DNA of 64,000 nucleotides from an uncultured Celeribacter sp. (GCF_963675965.1 NZ_OY780935.1:1248001-1312000), one strand, 5' to 3'. Shown: positions 31,782 to 40,593, numbered from the stretch's first letter. The notes: generated by a model not told the origin, from the sequence alone. A program made the numbers and translations.

Positions 31782-32195
31782 GGCTTTTGTGACGTCCGAG
31801 TTCTTCGGATTTAAAATCATCCCTGATTAACTACGTATATCATTGATAAATATATAATAATAAAAAATCAGGCGCCTAATATTGAAACTCGGACATGACG
31901 TCCGAGTTTCAAAAGACAAGCTTTCGCACAAAATACAAAACCGCAGGCGGTAGATCACCTGCGGAGCTATGATTTTCCATTTGTCTGTATGATGTTAGCC
32001 AATGCGGCCTTTATGCGTCCAGAACGCAAGTATTTGACGCCTCAGTGAGCTCTTAAAGCCCCATTTCACCACCGCTCTTGCACGCGTCCTTCTGCACTAT
32101 TCCTTCCCAAAACACCAATTTCACTTGCCTTTTCAGTGCCTTGTTTGCTTTTCCAGCGGACCCTCGTTTTGTGCGTAAGTTAGTCCCCCCCTACA
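31782..32195. other. repressor-side end of the prophage, non-coding (about 414 bases)
   Basis: AT-rich DNA after the methylase with no plausible gene. It contains two hairpins (31882-31912 and 31941-31964), a 13-bp direct repeat (TGACGTCCGAGTT at 31790 and 31896) and, on the minus strand from the end inward, TGTAGGGGGG... then A-rich blocks such as CGCACAAAACGA near 32165-32176 and GGCACTGAAAAGGCAAGTG. These are candidate transposase-binding sites, as found near Mu ends. Confidence 0.55.
31882..31912. repeat. 13-bp perfect inverted repeat
   Basis: TTGAAACTCGGAC (31882-31894), loop ATGAC, GTCCGAGTTTCAA (31900-31912). No T-run follows on either strand, so a protein-binding site or transcript-protecting hairpin is as likely as a terminator. 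The right arm overlaps the second copy of the 13-bp direct repeat. Confidence 0.7.
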
Positions 32196-32703
32196 AAAGC
32201 GCGACGTGCTGACCCAGGAATGGGACAGGATGACCGACACCCACCAGTTCAACCGGTTGGTGAGCAAGCTCGGCATGAACCGTCTTGGAGCCTATCGTCT
32301 GGCTGGCGCGCCCTATGTGCGCGCGATTGACCCGAAGGCAATCGGTGATTTCCTCGACGCCGTGTCCGAGGCCCGCCAGAAAGTCATTCTCTTTGTCGGC
32401 AACCCCGGCAACATCCAGATCCACTGGGGCACACTCGACACGATTAAACCGATGGGGCCGTGGCTCAATGTCCTTGATCCGCGCTTCAACCTGCATCTGC
32501 GGGGCGACCACATCGCCGAAGTCTATGTTGTCCACAAACCCACCAAACGCGGCCCTGCCGTGTCGCTTGAGGCCTTCGACGCCGATGGCATGCTGATTTT
32601 CCAATGCTTTGGCCAGCGCGACGGCGAGGACGATGATCTGGCCATATGGCATGGCATTCTGGCCGACTTGCCCGCAGTGAACACCCCGGAGTTGGCTCAA
32701 TGA
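32196..32703 (+). pseudogene. hmuS: hmuS (hemin-degrading factor), 3' fragment broken by the prophage
   Basis: The frame gives KRDVLTQEWDRMTDTHQFNRLVSKLGMNRLGAYRLAGAPYVR..., FVGNPGNIQIHWGTLDTIKPMGPWLNVLDPRFNLHLR and EAFDADGMLIFQ, the C-terminal half of HmuS/HemS heme-degrading proteins, normally about 350 residues long. Only about 165 residues remain because sequence homology stops at the prophage edge. A GTG at 32206 could in principle restart translation. The 3' end overlaps the hmuT start (ATGA), so the operon structure is intact downstream. Confidence 0.9.
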
Positions 32704-33587
32704 TGATCCGCAACGCCCTGACCGCTCTGGCAACCCTTGCCGCCCTGCCCCTTTCCACCCTTCCGTCCGCCGCGGAGGTCGACAGCTACCCAGAGGCGGA
32801 GGCCATTGTCTCCATCGGCGGACCTGTGACGGAAATCGTCTATGCTTTGGGGGAAGAAAACCGGCTGATTGCCCGCGACACCACCTCGGTCTTCCCCGAA
32901 GCCGCCGAAGAGCTGCCCGACGTCGGCTATATGCGCCAACTTTCGGCCGAAGGCGTGCTCTCGGTGGGACCCGATCTGATCCTGACCCGTGACACCGCGG
33001 GACCGCCGGAGGTGCTCGATCAGCTGCGTGCGACCGCAATCCCGGTGGTGGACGTCGCGGATGGATTCGATGCGGCTTCCGTCCTGAATGCGATTCATAC
33101 GGTCGGAACCGCCCTTGGCGTGCCGGACAAAGCCGATGCCCTTGCCCGAACCGTAGAGGCTGATTTCAACGACCTTGCACAGGCTCAGATGGAAACCGGA
33201 CACCGGCCCCGCGTTCTGTTCATCCTGTCCAATCAGGGCGGTCGGCTGATGGCCGCCGGCGCTGACACCGGCGCGAATGGCATCATCACACTGGCCGGGG
33301 CCGAAAACGTCATGGCCAGGGCCTTCAAAAGCTACAAGGCCCTAAGCGATGAGGCGATCATTGCCGCCGCGCCCGAGGTCATCCTGATGATGGACAGCAC
33401 CGGCTCCGAGGACCATGACAGTGGCAGCAGCACCGAGATTTTGACCTTGCCCGCCTTGTCACAAACGCCAGCTGCCGAAAACGGTGCGCTGATCCGTGTC
33501 GACCCTGCGGCACTTGGCTTTGGCCCTCGCACCGCAGAATTCGCACGCGACTTGCATGAGGCGCTTTGGGCGGCCTCCGGGAGCTGA
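32700..33587 (+). CDS. hmuT: periplasmic heme-binding protein HmuT
   Basis: 295 residues with a signal peptide (residues 1-25, LTALATLAALPLSTLPSAA). The Fe-B12-type binding fold shows SIGGPVTEIVYALGEENRLIARDTTSVFPEAAEELPDVGYMRQLSAEGVLSVGPDLIL. Conserved Tyr near 75 and C-terminal LGFGPRTAEFARDLHEAL. It captures heme in the periplasm for HmuUV. It overlaps hmuS' by 4 bases, and its expression may suffer because the prophage separates the operon from its promoter. Confidence 0.93.
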   Translation: MMIRNALTALATLAALPLSTLPSAAEVDSYPEAEAIVSIGGPVTEIVYALGEENRLIARDTTSVFPEAAEELPDVGYMRQLSAEGVLSVGPDLILTRDTAGPPEVLDQLRATAIPVVDVADGFDAASVLNAIHTVGTALGVPDKADALARTVEADFNDLAQAQMETGHRPRVLFILSNQGGRLMAAGADTGANGIITLAGAENVMARAFKSYKALSDEAIIAAAPEVILMMDSTGSEDHDSGSSTEILTLPALSQTPAAENGALIRVDPAALGFGPRTAEFARDLHEALWAASGS

Positions 33588-33591
33588 TCCG

Positions 33592-34680
33592 ATGGCCCTG
33601 ATCGATATCGCCCGCCCGAACCGCAGCGCTGCCGTGCTGGCCGGGGACCGCCGCGCCAAGGCGCGCGTGCTGCGTCTCCTGCTGATTGTCCTGCTGGGCG
33701 TGGTCATGCTGGCCGCACTGGGATGGGGGGCCGCCGGGGACACGGATGTCATCGGCGCGCTGCTGGCCAAATTCGGGCGGGCTGAGGCCACGCCACGCGA
33801 CATGACCATCGTCTGGGACATTCGCATGCCGCGCATGTTGACCGGTGCGCTTGTGGGCGCGGCGCTTGCGGTATCGGGCGCGGTCATGCAGGGGCTATTT
33901 CGCAACCCTCTCGCAGATCCGGGGCTGGTCGGCGTCTCGGCGGGCGCCGGCTTTGGCGCAGTCGCCGCCATCGTTCTGGGCGGGCTGCTGCCGCTGGCTC
34001 TGCGAGATCTGGTCGGAGCCTACCTTGTTCCGCTGGCTGCCTTTCTGGGCGGCTGGGCCTCGACACTGATCCTTTACAAGATCGCCACCCAAGGCGGGCG
34101 CACCTCCGTGGCCACCATGCTGCTGGCCGGGATCGCCCTCGGCGCGCTGACCGGGGCGGTGACGGGGTTTATCGTCTATCTTGCCAATGACGACCAACTG
34201 CGCGACCTAACCTTCTGGGGCATGGGCTCCGTCGCCGGAGCCACCTGGCCAAAGCTGCTGACCGCCGGCCCGGTGGTCTTGCTGGCGCTGATCGTGGCAC
34301 CATTCCTGTCACGAGCCCTGGACGCGCTGGCGCTCGGCGAAGCGGTCGCCGCCCATATGGGCATCGACACCCAAAGGATGAAGCGCATCGCCATCCTGTC
34401 GGTGGCCGGATCAGTCGGCGCCTCGGTCGCCATCACCGGCGGCATCGGATTTATCGGCATTGTCGTCCCGCATCTGCTGCGTCTGGTGCAGGGGCCTGAG
34501 CATCGCAACCTTCTGCCCAATGCCGCCCTTTTAGGGGCCATCACCCTGCTGGTGGCCGATATGATCAGCCGCGTGGTCGTGGCCCCGGCGGAACTGCCGA
34601 TCGGGATCGTCACCGCAACGCTGGGCGGACCGTTCTTCCTGTGGATCCTGCTGAAAAACCGCGCCCTTCTGGAGAACTGA
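33592..34680 (+). CDS. hmuU: heme ABC transporter permease HmuU
   Basis: 362 residues; FecCD/BtuC family with eight or more hydrophobic segments, the first at about 25-45 (VLRLLLIVLLGVVMLAALGWG). Marker motifs DIRMPRMLTGALVGAALAVSGAVMQGLFRNPLADPGLVGVSAGA and RLVQGPEHRNLLPNAALLGA are typical. It forms the channel that moves heme into the cytoplasm. ATG 33592 is 4 bases after the hmuT stop; a longer frame upstream overlaps hmuT and is rejected. Confidence 0.94.
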   Translation: MALIDIARPNRSAAVLAGDRRAKARVLRLLLIVLLGVVMLAALGWGAAGDTDVIGALLAKFGRAEATPRDMTIVWDIRMPRMLTGALVGAALAVSGAVMQGLFRNPLADPGLVGVSAGAGFGAVAAIVLGGLLPLALRDLVGAYLVPLAAFLGGWASTLILYKIATQGGRTSVATMLLAGIALGALTGAVTGFIVYLANDDQLRDLTFWGMGSVAGATWPKLLTAGPVVLLALIVAPFLSRALDALALGEAVAAHMGIDTQRMKRIAILSVAGSVGASVAITGGIGFIGIVVPHLLRLVQGPEHRNLLPNAALLGAITLLVADMISRVVVAPAELPIGIVTATLGGPFFLWILLKNRALLEN

Positions 34681-34681
34681 T

Positions 34682-35473
34682 ATGATCACCGCAATAGACA
34701 TCACCGTTGCCTTCGGAACGCGTAAAGTGCTCGACCGCGTGTCCTTTTCCGCTAAAGCCGGGGAGATGAGCGTGATCGTCGGCCCCAACGGCTCTGGCAA
34801 GACCACATTGCTGCGCGCCATGACCGGCGAGCAGGCGCATACGGGCACCGTCGCGCTGGAAGGCCGCCGCCTGTCAGGGATTTCAGCGTTGGACCTCGCC
34901 CAGCGCCGTGCGGTCCTGCCGCAATCGGGCAATATCGCCTTTCCCTTCACCGTGCTGGAACTGGTGCGGCTGGGGCTGACGGCGGGGCTGGCCAGCGGGC
35001 GCACAGAGCAGCTTGATCACCTGCCCCACGCGGCGCTGGAACGCGTCGGACTGGAAGGGTTCGAAGGCCGGATGGTGCAGGAATTGTCCGGCGGCGAACG
35101 CCAGCGCGCCCAACTGGCCCGCGTGCTGGTCCAGATCTGGGAGCCGGTTCTGGACGGGCAACCGCGCTGGCTGTTTCTCGATGAGCCGGTTTCCGCGCTC
35201 GACATCGGGCATCAGTTGACCGTCATGCAACTGGCGCAGGACTATGCCCGGCAGGGCGGCGGCGTGATCGCCGTGATGCACGATCTGAACCTGACGGCGA
35301 TGTTCGCCGACCGCGTCACGCTGTTGAGCGCGGGACGGCTGGCAGCCGAAGGCGCCCCCAAAGACGTTCTGCGCGACGACATACTTTCCCAAAGCTACGA
35401 CTGCACGTTGCGGACCAACACCCCGCCGCCCCGCGGCGGCCCATGGCTTCTGCCGCAGGCCAGCCTCAGCTGA
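34682..35473 (+). CDS. hmuV: heme ABC transporter ATP-binding protein HmuV
   Basis: 263 residues: Walker A GPNGSGKTT (34-42), signature ELSGGERQRAQLARVL, Walker B WLFLDEPVSALD, and the H-loop region AVMHDLNLTAMFADRV. It powers HmuU. It starts 1 base after the hmuU stop and is followed by a terminator, so it closes the hmuTUV unit. Confidence 0.95.
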   Translation: MITAIDITVAFGTRKVLDRVSFSAKAGEMSVIVGPNGSGKTTLLRAMTGEQAHTGTVALEGRRLSGISALDLAQRRAVLPQSGNIAFPFTVLELVRLGLTAGLASGRTEQLDHLPHAALERVGLEGFEGRMVQELSGGERQRAQLARVLVQIWEPVLDGQPRWLFLDEPVSALDIGHQLTVMQLAQDYARQGGGVIAVMHDLNLTAMFADRVTLLSAGRLAAEGAPKDVLRDDILSQSYDCTLRTNTPPPRGGPWLLPQASLS

Positions 35474-35506
35474 CGCCGCAGAGCAATGCGCATCTCCACC
35501 CCCTGG

Positions 35507-35533
35507 AAAAAGACCGCCTCGCGCGGTCTTTTT
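35507..35533 (+). terminator. Rho-independent terminator after hmuV
   Basis: AAAAAGACCGC, loop, GCGGTCTTTTT: an 11-base stem with flanking A and T tracts, so it can work in both directions. It separates hmuTUV from the TonB receptor gene. Confidence 0.9.
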
Positions 35534-35595
35534 GCGTATGGAACCGCGGCGCGTGAGCTCATGTCGTGACCATTTCACATCGCAATTTAAATACA

Positions 35596-35610
35596 TGATT
35601 GAAATAATCA
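35596..35610. promoter_or_regulatory. possible iron-responsive operator (TGA-N9-TCA)
   Basis: TGATTGAAATAATCA lies 98 bases before the TonB receptor start. TGA-N9-TCA matches the iron-responsive (IRO) box bound by RirA in alphaproteobacteria, and the arms TGATT/AATCA are inverted. The surrounding DNA is AT-rich and promoter-like. A Fur-type 7-1-7 site is an alternative reading. Confidence 0.5.
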
Positions 35611-35707
35611 GAAAATGGTTTGAACTTTTCGTGAGGCTTTCGTAGACGCACGGGTATCAGATTCATGCCAGCCGCAAGCCAGCAGTTACAAAGAAAAATG
35701 GCCCATA

Positions 35708-38314
35708 ATGCGACAGATGATTCCGACCTCCCCTTCCCGCCGCAGTTTGCTGACCACCACCGCACTGCTGCTGACCGCCCTGCCGACACATCCCGTTTTC
35801 GCACAGGAAACCCTGTTGCTCGACCCTATTCTGGTTGAGAACGCGCAAGGCCCGCTGACATCAAGCGACGAAGGCAGCGGCGCGACGGTTCTTGACGCAG
35901 AAGCGATGGAAATCCGCGGCAACGGCTCTGGCGATGCCAACAGCGCCCTGACAACATTGCCGCGCGTGCAGTATCAGACCCTCGGGAACGGCGATGCAGG
36001 GCAAAACAGCGACGATGTGCTGGACCTGCAGCCTCAGGAACTGTCAATTTCCGGCGGTTCCGTGTCGGAAAACACCATCCTGCTCAACGGGATCAACATC
36101 AGTTCGCCCTATGGCTCCTCAGCACCGAAAACCAAAAAGGACCTGAGCCGCACAACCGGGGTGCCGAAAATCAATGCCTACTATGGTCTGCACGCCCAGT
36201 CGCAGTTCATCCCCAGCTCTTTCGTCGAAGAGGCCACGGTCCTCGATTCGAGCGTCTCTGCCAAATACGGTGGTTTTCAGGGCGGTGTGGTCAAATATGA
36301 AATGGCCAAACCGGATCCGACAGAGCCCTCTGGCGCTTTCAGCATCGGATACAGCACATCTGACTGGTCCAAGTATAAACTGGGGACAAAAAACGGCCAG
36401 AACCCGGAGGATCAGGCTCAACCTGAATGGAGCAAGCTGGAATACGCAGTTCATTTCAATCAACCGCTTGATGACACCTCTGCGGTGCGGTTTTCCTATT
36501 CGCGCCGTTCCGCGGAAGGCACCAAACCACTGGACCCGCAATATGTCCAGGACTGGGCGGACAACGACAGCCGGAGTGATTTCTACAACCTGTCCTATCT
36601 GAAAAACTTCGACAATGGCGGCACGCTGACCCTGACCGGCAGCCTCACCGACTATGATCAGGGCTGGGACAGTGACTATACCTATGACTACCATATGGAT
36701 GTCAAAAGCCAGAACCTGTCGCTGGATGCCACCTATGAAAAGGACTGGGACAGCCTGAGTTTTGCCGGACTGGATCTGAGCGACGCCAAGCTGAGGCTGC
36801 TCGCGGTCTATCAGGACAATGACAACTCGAATGACGACAGCGAAGACACGTACTTCGGCTGGTACGGATCCTACAAGAGAGAAGGCTTTACCACTGACGC
36901 TTTTGAGGACTGGTGCACGGCCGATCCCACCGCCAGCGAAACTGTTGCCTGTCGCACCGGCGGTGTTGGCAGCGAAACCTATGCCGATCGGCAAAAACGG
37001 GTCGAGGCAGAACTGACCGGCCAACTCTGGGGCGGGGACTTCGCCATGGGGGCCGCCCTGTCGCAGATCGATGCACAACATTCCGGCAGCGGTTACACCT
37101 ATTACAGCCGGGCAACCCGCCTGAAGGATGCAGATGTTTTCGATGAATTCATCTGTGCCGACGGTGATCCGGCCTGCCTGCCCGATCAGTATTTCTACAA
37201 ACGGACCGTTGTAGACCCATATGACGTGACCGTTTCCGCGCTCAAAGCGGAAGCTTATGCAGAACTGGAACACAGCTGGGGCAATGTCACGCTGCGGGCA
37301 GGGCTGCGCGCCGATTACAACGACGTCATGGAAAATCTCGACCTCGCGCCACGCCTGAGCGCCCGCTGGACGCCCAGCGATGATTTCGAACTCACTGTCG
37401 GGGCCAATCGCTATTACAGCGACAATTACATGGCCTATGCAATCCACGATGCCACGCCGCGCGGCATTGGTCAGGAACGCACACATGATGCAACCACGGG
37501 TGAAGTCGGAGACTGGAGCGATGGCTCTGACAACGGCAATTACAGCTACGCCCAAAGCGATCTCAAAACCCCCTTCACGGACGAGTTGAGCGTTTCGATG
37601 ATGTATCGTGACAGCTGGACGCAGGGCACATGGCGCCTGACCGGCCTGTATCGCGAGGGCAAAGATCAGTTCGCGAGCTCCGGAGAAAGCAGCTCCGTCA
37701 ACCAGACCCTGACCAATGATGGCTCGTCTGAATATAAATCCGTGTCTCTGGAATATGAAAACAACTGGGAGATCGGCGGCCCGAGTCTCGACAGTCTTGG
37801 AGTATATGTTTCGGGCGTTTGGGCGGAAAGACACGTCACGAACAACACATACTTCTACGACTCAGATGAGGCTCTGAACAATCTGATCGCCTATCATGAC
37901 GAAAGCTATCTTAAGGAAGCGTTTAAACAGGTCACGGGCAATCTCGACATCCCTGTGCGCGCCACCTTCGAACTGCGCAGTTCATGGAAACAGGACCGCT
38001 TCGGTCTGGGGCTCGGCGCGGATGTGACCTTTGGCTATGACGGAGTTCGCGACAGTGGCCGTCCCGTAGATCTAATCGACCCGGCAACGGGACGTGAAGC
38101 CAGCCACGACCTGTTCGAGGACTACAAGTTCGAGACCATGACCTCGGTCTTCCTGACTGCCCGCGCCCAGGTGGCAGAGGTGCACGGCAGCACCGTGACG
38201 GTCAACCTCAAGATCGACAACCTGTTCAATGACACTGGCAGCCGCGAGGCGACGGATGCCAACCCGTGGATCGAAGGCCGCTCCGTCTATCTCGGCACCT
38301 CGGTCGAATGGTAA
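35708..38314 (+). CDS. TonB-dependent outer-membrane receptor
   Basis: 868 residues. Signal peptide residues 1-34 (SLLTTTALLLTALPTHPVFAQ); possible TonB box (LDPILVENAQ, 39-48); plug domain (GNGSGDANSALTTLPRVQYQ..., TILLNGINISSPYG); then a beta-barrel rich in aromatic residues that ends in SVYLGTSVEW, with the terminal aromatic residue expected for outer-membrane proteins. It lacks the FRAP and NPNL boxes of heme receptors, so its substrate is uncertain (heme, siderophore or a metal complex). It is followed 33 bases later by a di-heme peroxidase gene and preceded by a possible iron box. Confidence 0.9.
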   Translation: MRQMIPTSPSRRSLLTTTALLLTALPTHPVFAQETLLLDPILVENAQGPLTSSDEGSGATVLDAEAMEIRGNGSGDANSALTTLPRVQYQTLGNGDAGQNSDDVLDLQPQELSISGGSVSENTILLNGINISSPYGSSAPKTKKDLSRTTGVPKINAYYGLHAQSQFIPSSFVEEATVLDSSVSAKYGGFQGGVVKYEMAKPDPTEPSGAFSIGYSTSDWSKYKLGTKNGQNPEDQAQPEWSKLEYAVHFNQPLDDTSAVRFSYSRRSAEGTKPLDPQYVQDWADNDSRSDFYNLSYLKNFDNGGTLTLTGSLTDYDQGWDSDYTYDYHMDVKSQNLSLDATYEKDWDSLSFAGLDLSDAKLRLLAVYQDNDNSNDDSEDTYFGWYGSYKREGFTTDAFEDWCTADPTASETVACRTGGVGSETYADRQKRVEAELTGQLWGGDFAMGAALSQIDAQHSGSGYTYYSRATRLKDADVFDEFICADGDPACLPDQYFYKRTVVDPYDVTVSALKAEAYAELEHSWGNVTLRAGLRADYNDVMENLDLAPRLSARWTPSDDFELTVGANRYYSDNYMAYAIHDATPRGIGQERTHDATTGEVGDWSDGSDNGNYSYAQSDLKTPFTDELSVSMMYRDSWTQGTWRLTGLYREGKDQFASSGESSSVNQTLTNDGSSEYKSVSLEYENNWEIGGPSLDSLGVYVSGVWAERHVTNNTYFYDSDEALNNLIAYHDESYLKEAFKQVTGNLDIPVRATFELRSSWKQDRFGLGLGADVTFGYDGVRDSGRPVDLIDPATGREASHDLFEDYKFETMTSVFLTARAQVAEVHGSTVTVNLKIDNLFNDTGSREATDANPWIEGRSVYLGTSVEW

Positions 38315-38347
38315 CCCTTTTCTAAGACAACACAGGACATTTCTCTC

Positions 38348-39487
38348 ATGTCACAATCAGGCAGCCCCCTGACACGCCTTGCCGCCTACTGGCACTGGCC
38401 GATCTGGATCGCCACCTTCATCATTCTTGCCGTTGGCGTCGCCATGATGTGGCCCGCCCCGGCCCAAGACCCCATCGCCCGTCTGCGCGCCATCTACAGC
38501 GGGCCGGTGGACGGCTGGCCCGCCCCCGATGTAGACGACGGCGTGGACTATGTTGAACTGGCCCCGGCAGATCTGCCGCCCCGCCCCGAAGAGGGTAGCA
38601 AGGACGCGCTGAAGGTCGCTCTGGGCGAAAAGCTGTTCAACGATCCGATCCTCTCGGAATCCGGTCATTTTTCCTGCCAAAGCTGCCACAACCGGCGGCT
38701 GGGCTGGGGCGACGGGCTGCCCCGTGCCTTTGGCCACGGTCGTCAGGAAGGCACCCGCAACGCACCGTCCCTGTTTACCGCCTGGGCCCGCCCGGCGTTC
38801 TTCTGGGACGGTCGCGCGACCACGCTTGAGGATCAGGCCATGGGGCCGCTGGAGGCCGCAAATGAAATGGCCAACCACGACCTGAGCGAAGTGCCCCACC
38901 GCCTGAAATGGCTGCCGGACTATCCCGAGATGTTCGCCGAGGTCTATGGCGAAGACGAAATCACTCTCGACAAGGTGACCAATGCGCTGGCCGCATTTGA
39001 ACGACAGCTGGATTTCCCGACCCGTCTGGACCGGTTTCTGAGCGGCGAGACCGACATGCTGACCGATCAGCAGATCGAGGGTCTGCATCTGTTTCGCACC
39101 AAGGCGCGCTGCGTGAACTGTCATATGGGGCCGACCTTGATGGATGGGAAGTTCCACAACATCGGCCTGACCTATTATGAGCGCAAATACGAAGACATGG
39201 GCCTTTATGCGCTGACCGGCGATCCGGAAGATGCCGGGGCCTTCCTCACGCCAAGCCTGCGCCATGTGTCGCGCACTGCCCCCTATATGCACAATGGTCT
39301 GTTTCCCAGCCTGCGCGGGATCGTGAACCTCTATAACGCCGGTGGCGCAAGGCAGCGCCCGCAACCTGAACGGGCGGCGCGCGATCCGCTGTTCCTACCC
39401 GCGACCGAAGTGTCGCCGCTGCTGCAGCCCTTGGAGCTGACGGCGGAAGAACGCGAGGCCCTGACCGCCTTTTTGGACGCGATCTGA
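38348..39487 (+). CDS. membrane-anchored di-heme cytochrome c peroxidase (CCP/MauG/MbnH family)
   Basis: 379 residues. One N-terminal membrane helix (residues 18-40, WPIWIATFIILAVGVAMMWPA). Two heme c motifs: CQSCH (110-114) and CVNCH (255-259). Family marks: LGEKLFNDPILSESGHFSCQSCH, GTRNAPSLFTAWARPAFFWDGRATTLEDQAMGP, and LTPSLRHVSRTAPYMHNGLFPSLRGIVNLYN. It could remove peroxide or oxidise a partner protein, as MauG or MbnH do. Pairing with a TonB receptor suggests a role in uptake of a metal complex or heme-bound compound. A convergent terminator follows. Confidence 0.9.
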   Translation: MSQSGSPLTRLAAYWHWPIWIATFIILAVGVAMMWPAPAQDPIARLRAIYSGPVDGWPAPDVDDGVDYVELAPADLPPRPEEGSKDALKVALGEKLFNDPILSESGHFSCQSCHNRRLGWGDGLPRAFGHGRQEGTRNAPSLFTAWARPAFFWDGRATTLEDQAMGPLEAANEMANHDLSEVPHRLKWLPDYPEMFAEVYGEDEITLDKVTNALAAFERQLDFPTRLDRFLSGETDMLTDQQIEGLHLFRTKARCVNCHMGPTLMDGKFHNIGLTYYERKYEDMGLYALTGDPEDAGAFLTPSLRHVSRTAPYMHNGLFPSLRGIVNLYNAGGARQRPQPERAARDPLFLPATEVSPLLQPLELTAEEREALTAFLDAI

Positions 39488-39524
39488 GCCACAGCGGGGC
39501 CTTGCCCGACAGTGCTAAAACAGC

Positions 39525-39556
39525 AAAACGCCCGGTCCATATGGTCCGGGCGTTTT
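39525..39556. terminator. bidirectional terminator between convergent operons
   Basis: AAAACGCCCGG, loop TCCATATGGT, CCGGGCGTTTT: an 11-bp stem with A and T tracts on both sides. It ends the di-heme peroxidase transcript on one strand and the long pxp/ABC operon on the other. Confidence 0.9.
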
Positions 39557-39582
39557 GTCGGGGAGAGTCTTACAGGCCGGGC

Positions 39583-40593
39583 TTAACGCCCGCGCATGAT
39601 CATGCGATAACGCATCTGGTCAAAGATCACCGCAAGGATCAGCAGCGAACCGAGCAGCACCATCTGCATGTAGGAACTGATCTGGGCAAGGTTCATCCCA
39701 TTTTGCACCAAAACGATGAAGAACGCCCCCAGCACCACGCTTTGCACCTTGCCGATACCGCCCCGCAGGGACACGCCAGCGATCACACAGGCCGCAATCG
39801 ATTCCAGCGCCATCGTGCCACCGAGGTTGGCCTCGCCGCTTTCCACCCGCGCGGTCAGCAGGATGCCGGTCAGCGAGGCGATCAGCGAACACAGGATATA
39901 GGCCAGCATCAGCGTGCGCTTGGTGTTGATCGCGGACAGATGCGCCGCCTTGATATTGCCGCCCACCGCGTAGATCTGCGTGCCCAGCGACGTGCGCGAC
40001 ATCACCAGCCACATGATCACGATACAGATCACAGCCAGAAACACAGGCACCGGCACCCCGAACCACCGCCCAAAGCCGAAAGTGTCGCCAAAGGCAAAGG
40101 GCAGACCGGAGACCGGCACGCCGCCGGTCAGAAACAGCGCAAGACCCGCGCCGACGGACGACACGCCCAGCGTCATGATAAAGGGTGACACTTCGAAATA
40201 GGCCACGCCGATCCCGTTCACCAGACCGACCATCAGCGCCGTGATCCCGCCAGCGGCGATACCGATGGCAATGACCAGCCAGATTGCATCTGGGAACATG
40301 CCGGCGGCCCATGTCATCGACAGCGCCGACACGACAGAGGTCAGGGCAATCGCCGTGCCGACCGACAGATCGAACCCGCCCGACACCAGCACCAGCATCT
40401 GCCCCAGCGACACCAGCACCAGATAGACCGACTGACGGGCAACGTTCACAAGGTTCTGCCCGGTCAGGAATTTCGAGGACATCAGAGAAAAGACCACAAG
40501 CGCGATGGCCAGAAAGAACGGCAGAACGCCGACGCGCATGAAGAGTTTGCGCAACGCACCCGGTGCCTGAGAATTGGAGGAAGAAGCGGTCAT
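39583..40593 (-). CDS. sugar-type ABC transporter permease (RbsC/BPD_transp_2 family)
   Basis: 336 residues, about 8-10 hydrophobic segments, with the BPD_transp_2 motif LGQMLVLVSGGFDLSVGTAIALTSV (near residue 62) and the C-terminal GTMALESIAACVIAGVSLRGGIGKVQSVVLGAFF. The ATG overlaps the ATPase stop (ATGA). It forms the membrane channel for the CUT2-type importer; last gene of the operon. Confidence 0.93.
   Translation of the reverse strand: MTASSSNSQAPGALRKLFMRVGVLPFFLAIALVVFSLMSSKFLTGQNLVNVARQSVYLVLVSLGQMLVLVSGGFDLSVGTAIALTSVVSALSMTWAAGMFPDAIWLVIAIGIAAGGITALMVGLVNGIGVAYFEVSPFIMTLGVSSVGAGLALFLTGGVPVSGLPFAFGDTFGFGRWFGVPVPVFLAVICIVIMWLVMSRTSLGTQIYAVGGNIKAAHLSAINTKRTLMLAYILCSLIASLTGILLTARVESGEANLGGTMALESIAACVIAGVSLRGGIGKVQSVVLGAFFIVLVQNGMNLAQISSYMQMVLLGSLLILAVIFDQMRYRMIMRGR

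Larger units (their letters stand above)
1..32195. mobile_element. Mu-like transposable prophage, left part (repressor end), truncated by the window
   Basis: MuA-type transposase, MuB ATPase, Ner, GemA, Mor/C activator, DUF1804, DUF935 portal, MuF, gpG, gpI-like protease and gp36/gp37 homologues occur in Mu order, all leftward. The repressor-side end is placed at 32195, where the minus strand begins TGTAGGGGGG (Mu-type ends start with TG) and beyond which a broken host hmuS resumes. The other end lies left of position 1. The lambda-like G/GT chaperones and absence of a sheath gene point to a siphovirus tail. The junction may be off by about 10 bases; the prophage call itself is firm. Confidence 0.93.

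Noticed and set aside
36119..37834. Minus-strand open frame of 571 codons across the TonB receptor
   Set aside because: The receptor on the plus strand has signal peptide, plug and barrel end; the antisense frame has no recognisable domain.
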